This document shows, in pieces, positions 22,418 to 26,562 of a stretch of 26,562 nt of DNA. This DNA is from Kutzneria sp035492655 (GTDB lineage Bacteria > Actinomycetota > Actinomycetes > Mycobacteriales > Pseudonocardiaceae): NCBI GenBank assembly GCA_035492655.1, contig DATJJB010000045.1:1-26562 (forward strand), given 5' to 3'. The notes under the pieces were generated by a model. It searched no databases and was not told the origin of the DNA. It worked only from the letters and a program-made list of their open reading frames with translations. The position numbers and the translations under genes are program-made. Each line of letters starts with the position of its first letter. Positions within the stretch are counted from its first letter, which is position 1.

Positions 22418-22468
22418 ATGCAGCGCGCCAACGTCACGACGACGCCGGACCCAGTCCCGGCGCGCTGA
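22418..22468 (+). CDS. Threonine leader peptide (attenuation)
   Basis: A 16-residue open frame, MQRANVTTTPDPVPAR, contains three consecutive ACG threonine codons at 22436-22444. It is followed 12 bases later by a strong terminator and then by a threonyl-tRNA synthetase gene. Codons 2-4 form strand 1 of a 9-bp hairpin (22421-22429 with 22459-22467) that would be hidden by a ribosome stalled at the Thr codons. It has no ribosome binding site but is positioned as a leaderless start behind a TANNNT box. This is the standard arrangement of ribosome-mediated attenuation: low charged tRNA-Thr gives stalling and readthrough. Confidence 0.75.
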   Translation: MQRANVTTTPDPVPAR

Positions 22469-22493
22469 TCCATTGCTGCGAAAGCCCCGGGGC
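22454..22493 (+). promoter_or_regulatory. Candidate antiterminator pairing
   Basis: GTCCCGG (22454-22460) can pair with CCGGGGC (22487-22493) over seven base pairs, one of them G-U. This excludes both the 9-bp leader hairpin and the terminator, which share these bases. It supplies the 2:3 structure needed for the attenuation switch. Confidence 0.55.
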
Positions 22494-22511
22494 AGGTGCC
22501 CCGGGGCTTTT
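22481..22511 (+). terminator. Intrinsic terminator of the Thr attenuator
   Basis: An AAAGCCCCGGGGC stem pairs with GCCCCGGGGCTTT around a four-base loop, with TTTT at the 3' side (22508-22511). It ends about 40 bases before the synthetase ATG. It is one of the few T-tailed terminators in the window. Confidence 0.85.
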
Positions 22512-22550
22512 GCTTTGCGGTCACCTGCTCCTCGTACGAAGGAGACCGCC

Positions 22551-23759
22551 ATGCACGACCACCGCAAGCTCGGCCGCGAACTCGGCCTGTTCGACACCGA
22601 CCCGCTGATGGGCGCGGGTCTGCCCTACTGGCTGCCCGCCGGGGCGGCGATCAGGCATGTGTTGGAGGAGTACGTGCGCGACCTGGAACGCCGCGCCGGC
22701 TACCAGCACGTCTATTCGCCCGTGCTGGGCAAACGGGCGTTGTTCGAGCAGTCCGGGCACTGGTCGCACTACAACCACGACATGTTCCCGCCGATGGACG
22801 TCGGCGGCGAGCAGATGGTGTTGCGCCCCAGCCTGTGTCCGCACCACGCGCTGATCTACCGGTCACGGGCGCACAGTTACCGTGAACTTCCCTTGCGTAT
22901 GGCGGAAATCGGCGGCATGTACCGGGCCGAGCTGTCCGGCGTGCTTGGCGGGTTGTCACGGGTGCGGTCCATCCAGCTCAACGACGCGCACGTGTTCTGC
23001 ACCCCTGATCAGGTGCTGGCCGAGGCGCGGGCGGCGTTGGAGCTCATTCGGCGAGCGCACCATGATCTCGGCATCAAGCCCGTGCGTTATCGGCTGTCGC
23101 TGCGGGGCGACGGCGGCAAGTACGTGGACAATCCCGAGATGTGGCAACGATCCGAGGCACTGCTGCGGGAGGTGTTGTCCGGAGTGGACCACGAGGAGGC
23201 GCCGGGCGAGGCCGCCTTCTACGGGCCGAAGATCGATATCCAGATCGCCGACAGCGCGGAGCGGGAGTCCAGTATCTCCACCGTGCAGGTCGATTTCCAC
23301 CAGCCGGCGCGGTTCGACCTCAGCTACATCGGGGCCGATTCGGCCCGGCACCGGCCGGTCATGGTGCATCGCAGCCTGATCGGCAGCATGGAACGGGCCG
23401 TTGCGCACCTGATCGAGGTGCACGGCGGCGCGTTCCCGGCGTGGTTCGCGCCGGTGCAGGTGGTCGTGTTGCCGGTGTCCGATGAGGAGTGGCCGGCGGC
23501 TTCTGCTGTTGTGCAGCGGTGTATGGATCTTGGGCTGCGGGCGGAGGTCGTTGGGGTATCACAAGGTTCGCTCGGCGCGCGGATCCGTGAGTCGCGCTTG
23601 GTGCCGTACCAGGCGGTGATCGGGCCGAAGGAAGTGGCCAACGAGGAGGTGGCGTTGCGGCTGCGGGACGGTCGACGGTTGGATCCGCTGCCGGTCGCGG
23701 AGGCGTTGGGGCGGATCGGTTCTCTGGTCGGGGCGCGGTCGTTGGCGTTGTGGGACTAG
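22551..23759 (+). CDS. Short threonyl-tRNA synthetase lacking TGS and editing domains
   Basis: The start ATG 22551 has AAGGAG seven bases upstream, and the product has 402 residues against about 640 for E. coli ThrRS. It begins directly at the catalytic core. It keeps the three zinc ligands Cys96 (PSLCPHH), His147 (NDAHVFC) and His273 (VMVHRSL), motif 2 around RMAEIGGMYRAELSG, motif 3 in GSMERAVAHLIE, and the anticodon-binding domain from about residue 298. The N-terminal TGS and Ser-editing domains are absent, so it cannot correct Ser-tRNA-Thr itself. It may be a second synthetase expressed under threonine shortage or resistant to a ThrRS inhibitor such as borrelidin. The attenuator supports the first role. 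Another full-length copy is expected elsewhere in the genome. Confidence 0.9.
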   Translation: MHDHRKLGRELGLFDTDPLMGAGLPYWLPAGAAIRHVLEEYVRDLERRAGYQHVYSPVLGKRALFEQSGHWSHYNHDMFPPMDVGGEQMVLRPSLCPHHALIYRSRAHSYRELPLRMAEIGGMYRAELSGVLGGLSRVRSIQLNDAHVFCTPDQVLAEARAALELIRRAHHDLGIKPVRYRLSLRGDGGKYVDNPEMWQRSEALLREVLSGVDHEEAPGEAAFYGPKIDIQIADSAERESSISTVQVDFHQPARFDLSYIGADSARHRPVMVHRSLIGSMERAVAHLIEVHGGAFPAWFAPVQVVVLPVSDEEWPAASAVVQRCMDLGLRAEVVGVSQGSLGARIRESRLVPYQAVIGPKEVANEEVALRLRDGRRLDPLPVAEALGRIGSLVGARSLALWD

Positions 23760-23762
23760 GCT
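23757..23762 (+). promoter_or_regulatory. -10 box for the RidA-like gene
   Basis: TAGGCT overlaps the synthetase stop codon and lies six bases before ATG 23769, which has no ribosome site. The RidA-like gene may thus have its own leaderless transcript. Confidence 0.35.
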
Positions 23763-23768
23763 TCGAGC

Positions 23769-24182
23769 ATGATCCGTCGTTGGAATCCGCCGTCGGTCGC
23801 GGCGCCGGCCGGGCAGTACAGCCACTTGGCGACCGTGCCGGCCGGGCACGAGCTGGTGTTCGTGTCCGGCCAGCTCGGGCTGCGTCCGGACGGGACGTTG
23901 GCCGGCCCGGACGCGGAAAGCCAGACGCGGCAGGCGTTGGCCAACATCCGCGAGGCGCTGGCGGCGGCCGGCGGCGGGCCGCAGCACATCGTCAAGTTCC
24001 TGTCGTTGATCGGCGGGGTCGAGCACCTGGCCGGGAGCCGGCTGGCGCGGGCGGAGATCTTCACCGAGTGGTACCCGGACGGGGACTTCCCGGCGCATTC
24101 GCTGATGGTGGTGGCCCAGCTGGCGGCGCCCGAGTTCGCCGTGGAGATCGAGGCTGTGGCAGCGGTTCCTACAGGCCGGTGA
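23769..24182 (+). CDS. RidA/YjgF-family protein (non-canonical)
   Basis: This 137-residue protein has the Rid fold: VFVSGQLGLRPDGTL, the helix TRQALANIREALAAAGG, and the C-terminal VEIEAVAAV. The arginine that binds the substrate carboxylate in RidA (the ARS of E. coli RidA) is replaced by His110 in PAHSLMVV, so classical enamine/imine deaminase activity towards 2-aminoacrylate is doubtful. Other Rid subfamilies with this change have undefined roles. It follows the short ThrRS gene by nine bases, and threonine metabolism by threonine dehydratase creates the Rid substrate, so an association is reasonable. Its 3' end overlaps the convergent transporter gene by 14 bases. Confidence 0.88.
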   Translation: MIRRWNPPSVAAPAGQYSHLATVPAGHELVFVSGQLGLRPDGTLAGPDAESQTRQALANIREALAAAGGGPQHIVKFLSLIGGVEHLAGSRLARAEIFTEWYPDGDFPAHSLMVVAQLAAPEFAVEIEAVAAVPTGR

Positions 24183-25185
24183 GGGCCTGGATGCCGAGGC
24201 TGCTGGCGGCGACGGCGATCCACAGCAGGCCGCCCAGCAGCAGCGGCCGCGCGCCGGCCTTGCGCATGTCGGCGAACCGCAGCGACAGGCCGATGCCGGC
24301 CAGCGCCGTCGTGATCAGGAAGGCGCCGAGCGCGGACAGCGTCGGGTGCCAGGAGTCGGGGATCAGGCCGGCGGTGTCGGTGGCCGCCGCGAGCACGAAG
24401 CCGATCAGGAACGCCGGCACGATGCGGTGCCACGGCAGGTGCACCTCGTCGTTGCGGCGGGCCTTGAGGAAGGCCAGCGTGATCACGATCGGGATGATCA
24501 TCAGGCTGCGGGTCAGCTTCACCACGATCGCGTACGGGCCGGCGTCGCCGCCGTAGGCGTAGGCCGCCGCGACGACCGACGAGGTGTCGTTGACGGCTGT
24601 GCCGGCCCACAGGCCGAAGGCGTGCGGGCTCAGGCCGAGCAGGTGGCCGATCGGCGGGAACAGCAGCACCGCCGCGATGTTGAAGGTGAAGATCGTGCCG
24701 ATGGCGTACGCCGTCTCGGTGCTCTTCGGCTTGATCACCGCCGTGGTCGCGGCGATGGCCGACGCGCCGCAGATGCCGGTGCCCACGCCGATCAGGGTCT
24801 TGGTGTCCGAGCCGACCTTGAGCCACTTGCCCAGCAGCCAGGCCCCGCCGAGCGCGACCGCCAGCGTGCCGAGCATGACCGGCAGCGAGGACACGCCGAC
24901 GTGCACGACCTGTTGCAGCGAGAGGCCGGTGCCCAGCACCACGATCGACAGCTGGAGCACGGTCTTGGAGGCGAAGGTGTAGCCGGCCGCGAGGCGGGTG
25001 GCGCGCAGCGGCTTGATGGTGGTGGCCGCGAGGACGCCCAGGACGATCGCGAAGACCGGGCCGCCGACCACCGGGACGAGCAGGCCGAGGCCGGTCGCCA
25101 CGGCGGCGACGAGGAGGGTCACGGCCAGGCCGGGCAGCCGCGTCGCGATGTGCGTCCGCGGTGCCGCGACGGCAGTGCGGGCCAT
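24169..25185 (-). CDS. YeiH/UPF0324-family transporter (putative sulfate exporter family)
   Basis: This 338-residue protein has about ten hydrophobic helices and the family blocks LQLSIVVLGTGLSLQ, GTGICGASAIAATTAVI and GTAVNDTSSVVAAAYAYG. ATG 25185 is chosen because AGGAGG lies five bases upstream; the GTG at 25191 overlaps that site. Members are called putative sulfate exporters, but the substrate of most is unproven. It is transcribed divergently from a GntR regulator, and two inverted repeats in the shared region lie over its -35/-10 spacer and start site, so that regulator probably represses it. Confidence 0.87.
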   Translation of the reverse strand: MARTAVAAPRTHIATRLPGLAVTLLVAAVATGLGLLVPVVGGPVFAIVLGVLAATTIKPLRATRLAAGYTFASKTVLQLSIVVLGTGLSLQQVVHVGVSSLPVMLGTLAVALGGAWLLGKWLKVGSDTKTLIGVGTGICGASAIAATTAVIKPKSTETAYAIGTIFTFNIAAVLLFPPIGHLLGLSPHAFGLWAGTAVNDTSSVVAAAYAYGGDAGPYAIVVKLTRSLMIIPIVITLAFLKARRNDEVHLPWHRIVPAFLIGFVLAAATDTAGLIPDSWHPTLSALGAFLITTALAGIGLSLRFADMRKAGARPLLLGGLLWIAVAASSLGIQALTGL

Positions 25186-25196
25186 GGCCACCTCCT

Positions 25197-25210
25197 AATG
25201 TCCGTACATT
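25197..25210. promoter_or_regulatory. GntR operator 1
   Basis: AATGT-CCGT-ACATT is an inverted repeat over the expected transcription start of the transporter gene. It resembles operator 2, and the two centres are 24 bases apart. Confidence 0.65.
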
Positions 25211-25211
25211 T

Positions 25212-25240
25212 ACGCTACGAGATGTCCGGACATTAGGCAA
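25212..25240 (-). promoter_or_regulatory. Promoter of the transporter gene
   Basis: On the minus strand, TTGCCT (25240-25235), a 17-base spacer and TAGCGT (25217-25212) make a good -35/-10 pair. Operator 2 lies within the spacer. Confidence 0.6.
25222..25233. promoter_or_regulatory. GntR operator 2
   Basis: ATGTCCGGACAT is a perfect 12-bp palindrome at the -35 position of the GntR gene and in the spacer of the transporter promoter. It would let one protein control both directions. Confidence 0.7.
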
Positions 25241-25244
25241 CCGG

Positions 25245-25250
25245 TAGCGT
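25245..25250 (+). promoter_or_regulatory. -10 box for the leaderless GntR gene
   Basis: TAGCGT, identical to the -10 of the divergent promoter, lies seven bases before GTG 25258. No ribosome site is present. Confidence 0.55.
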
Positions 25251-25257
25251 TGCGGCC

Positions 25258-26013
25258 GTGGCGGGGCGCACATTGGACCGGGCTGGGTCGACACCGCTGT
25301 GGCAGCAGCTCCAGACGGCGTTGCTGGAACGGCTGTCGGCCGGGGAGTTCGCTTCGGCGTTCCCGGGGGAGATGGCGCTGGTCGACGAGTACGACGTCAG
25401 CCGGTCGACCGTTCGACAGGCGTTGCGGCAGCTCAGGGCCGATGGCGTGATCGTCGCGGAGCGGGGGCGGCAGCCCCGGGTTGCGGCCGTGCCGGAGATC
25501 CACCAACCGCTGGGGGCGTTGTACAGCCTGTTCGCATCGGTTGAGGCCGCGGGGTTGTCCCAGGATTCCGTGGTGCGGGTGTTGGACGTCCGGGCCGACG
25601 CGGTGGTCGCCGAGCGCCTCGGCTTGGAGGGCTCGACCCCTTTGGTCTACCTGGAGCGGCTGAGGTTGGCCGGCGGCGAGCCGTTGGCCATCGATCGGGT
25701 GTGGTTGCCGGCGTCGATCGCCTCACCGCTGCTGGCGGCCGACTTCCGGCACACCAGCCTCTACGGCGAGCTCGCCACCCGCACCGGCGTCCGTCTCGAC
25801 GCCGGGCATGAGGATGTGCATGCCGTCATCCCCACGCCCGCCGAGCTGAAGCAGCTCCACTGCCCCACCGGCATCGCCCTGTTCGCGATCAACCGGCTCG
25901 GTTCCTCGCAGGGCCGGCCGATCGAGTGGCGCCAGACCCGCGTCCGCGGCGACCGCTTCGCCCTGACCGCCGAGTTCACCGCACAGTTCGGCTACCGGTT
26001 CATGCAGCGGTGA
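25258..26013 (+). CDS. GntR-family regulator, HutC subfamily
   Basis: This 251-residue protein has an N-terminal winged helix. PLWQQLQTALLERLSAGEFASAFPGEMALVDEYDVSRSTVRQALRQLRADGVI (from residue 13) is the classic GntR DNA-binding domain. The C-terminal UTRA-type effector domain starts about residue 85 and contains LVYLERLRLAGGEPLAIDRVWLP and the closing IEWRQTRVRGDRFALTAEF. HutC-type UTRA domains bind small metabolites. Two inverted repeats in the divergent region with the YeiH-type transporter are the likely binding sites, giving autoregulation and control of the transporter. The start is the GTG with the TANNNT box seven bases upstream. The effector is unknown. Confidence 0.93.
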   Translation: MAGRTLDRAGSTPLWQQLQTALLERLSAGEFASAFPGEMALVDEYDVSRSTVRQALRQLRADGVIVAERGRQPRVAAVPEIHQPLGALYSLFASVEAAGLSQDSVVRVLDVRADAVVAERLGLEGSTPLVYLERLRLAGGEPLAIDRVWLPASIASPLLAADFRHTSLYGELATRTGVRLDAGHEDVHAVIPTPAELKQLHCPTGIALFAINRLGSSQGRPIEWRQTRVRGDRFALTAEFTAQFGYRFMQR

Positions 26014-26059
26014 CGTCGGCGCGTGTGGTGGCGTTGGGTGGGGGGATTAATTCGGTGTG

Positions 26060-26184
26060 GTCGCATGGATTTGGTGTGGAGACCTCTGAGCGATGGCGCG
26101 AAGGACAAAAACCGGGCAGGACGAGCCTGCCCTTCGCTTGACAATTGTACGCCATCGCTCCCCTCCACACAAAATCCACGCGAC
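26060..26184. repeat. Large imperfect inverted repeat with nested hairpins
   Basis: The outer arms 26060-26081 and 26163-26184 are 22 bases with only two mismatches. Inside are a perfect 11-bp pair (GAGCGATGGCG, 26088-26098, with 26150-26160) and a central GGGCAGG/CCTGCCC hairpin (26114-26132). On the minus strand that central hairpin is followed by GGTTTTTG, a terminator-like tail. The base composition is less GC-rich than the genes. It could be a small mobile repeat (MITE-like), a structured RNA or a bidirectional terminator. It precedes a DUF222-type gene, a family often found in repeated copies. Confidence 0.7.
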
Positions 26185-26285
26185 ATGAGCGTGATTGGCT
26201 TTTTGCGATGTGCCGGGATGAAGAAAAGGTTTTCCGTCAGACGGGATTCACCCGTTAGGGATTCGTGTTGGATCTTGCAGACGGG

Positions 26286-26291
26286 TATTCT
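26286..26291 (+). promoter_or_regulatory. -10 box for the leaderless DUF222-type gene
   Basis: TATTCT, the best -10 match in the window, lies seven bases before ATG 26299. There is no ribosome site between. The gap 26185-26285 holds a small ACGGG/CCCGT hairpin (26241-26255) and no gene. Confidence 0.55.
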
Positions 26292-26298
26292 TTGAAGT

Positions 26299-26562
26299 AT
26301 GGAACTCACCCGCGAGATCGAGAACATGGAGCCTTCCGGGGCCCTGTTCGATCTGATCCTGGGTGTGGATCCGGCAACCCTGTCACAAGAACAGCTCATC
26401 ACCTATGTGGCGGTGGCCCGGAAACTAGGGGCCGCGTGCCAATACGCCGAGTTGACCGCCCTCAGACGCGTCGAGGACGTGACCGAGGTGGCCATGGCAA
26501 CGAAGGTGTCAGAGCCGGCCCTGGCCCGCTCCCAGGACACCGCCGCCGCCCTGGAAACCCAC
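26299..26562 (+). CDS. DUF222/13E12-type HNH endonuclease family protein, 5' part
   Basis: An open frame runs from ATG 26299 to the window edge (88 codons). It starts MELTREIENMEPSGALFD and contains LITYVAVARKLGAACQYAELTALRRV and VSEPALARSQDTAAALETH, the helical pattern of the DUF222 domain found in 13E12-repeat HNH proteins of actinomycetes. The HNH domain itself would lie beyond the edge, so endonuclease activity cannot be judged. These genes occur in many copies per genome and are linked to mobile elements. The TATTCT box suggests leaderless expression. Confidence 0.75.
   Translation, partial: MELTREIENMEPSGALFDLILGVDPATLSQEQLITYVAVARKLGAACQYAELTALRRVEDVTEVAMATKVSEPALARSQDTAAALETH

Noticed and set aside
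22418..22550. T-box riboswitch before the ThrRS gene
   Set aside because: There is no T-box sequence or specifier stem, and the region is too short. A leader peptide with Thr codons explains it better.

Overview
The window is high-GC DNA with strongly GC-biased third codon positions. It has many ATGA/GTGA gene overlaps, several starts that look leaderless (a TANNNT box 6-7 bases before ATG/GTG), a DUF222/13E12-type HNH gene, a ClpX-zinc-finger regulator and a FUSC transporter. This points to an actinomycete, probably a filamentous one near the Pseudonocardiales. The genus is inference only.

Bases 1-13060 form a biosynthetic locus that I do not recognise as a described system. Two divergent operons flank a short control region (about 5342-5555). 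The left operon (minus strand) encodes a fusion of an NRPS condensation domain, a carrier-like domain lacking its serine and a PGM1-type ATP-grasp ligase. It continues with a PLP decarboxylase, a free acyl carrier protein, a KAS III-like enzyme and a gene cut by the window edge. The right operon (plus strand) opens with a 51-residue peptide made almost wholly of KQSV tetrads (11 Lys-x-Ser units). Two strong hairpins follow, then two acyl-CoA dehydrogenase-like proteins, four GNAT-like proteins in a row, a tricorn-type protease and an Sfp-type phosphopantetheinyl transferase, nearly all translationally coupled. My model is a ribosomal precursor whose evenly spaced lysines (or serines, or the terminus) are decorated with a small amino-acid-derived acyl group. 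That group would be loaded on the ACP by the ATP-grasp ligase, decarboxylated, oxidised, and transferred by GNAT, condensation or KAS III enzymes. The tricorn-like protease would trim the product. The ATP-grasp/ACP/decarboxylase trio recalls butirosin BtrJ/BtrI/BtrK, and the ligase plus repeat-bearing peptide recalls pheganomycin.

Bases 13061-19200 are accessory or housekeeping: a probable gene remnant, a conserved hypothetical with an aminoglycoside-nucleotidyltransferase-like gene, an XRE regulator, a secreted eqolisin-like (G1) protease with downstream hairpins, a FUSC membrane protein, and a ClpX-type zinc-finger/HTH protein under two identical-arm inverted repeats.

Bases 19174-26562 hold a Thr-rich membrane-anchored protein divergent from an alpha/beta hydrolase, a secreted gamma-glutamyltransferase, and a short threonyl-tRNA synthetase. 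The synthetase is preceded by a 16-codon leader peptide with three consecutive Thr codons and a terminator, a textbook-like ribosome-mediated attenuator. A RidA-like protein, a YeiH-type transporter divergent from a GntR regulator with two shared operators, a large imperfect inverted repeat and the start of a DUF222-type HNH protein complete the window.
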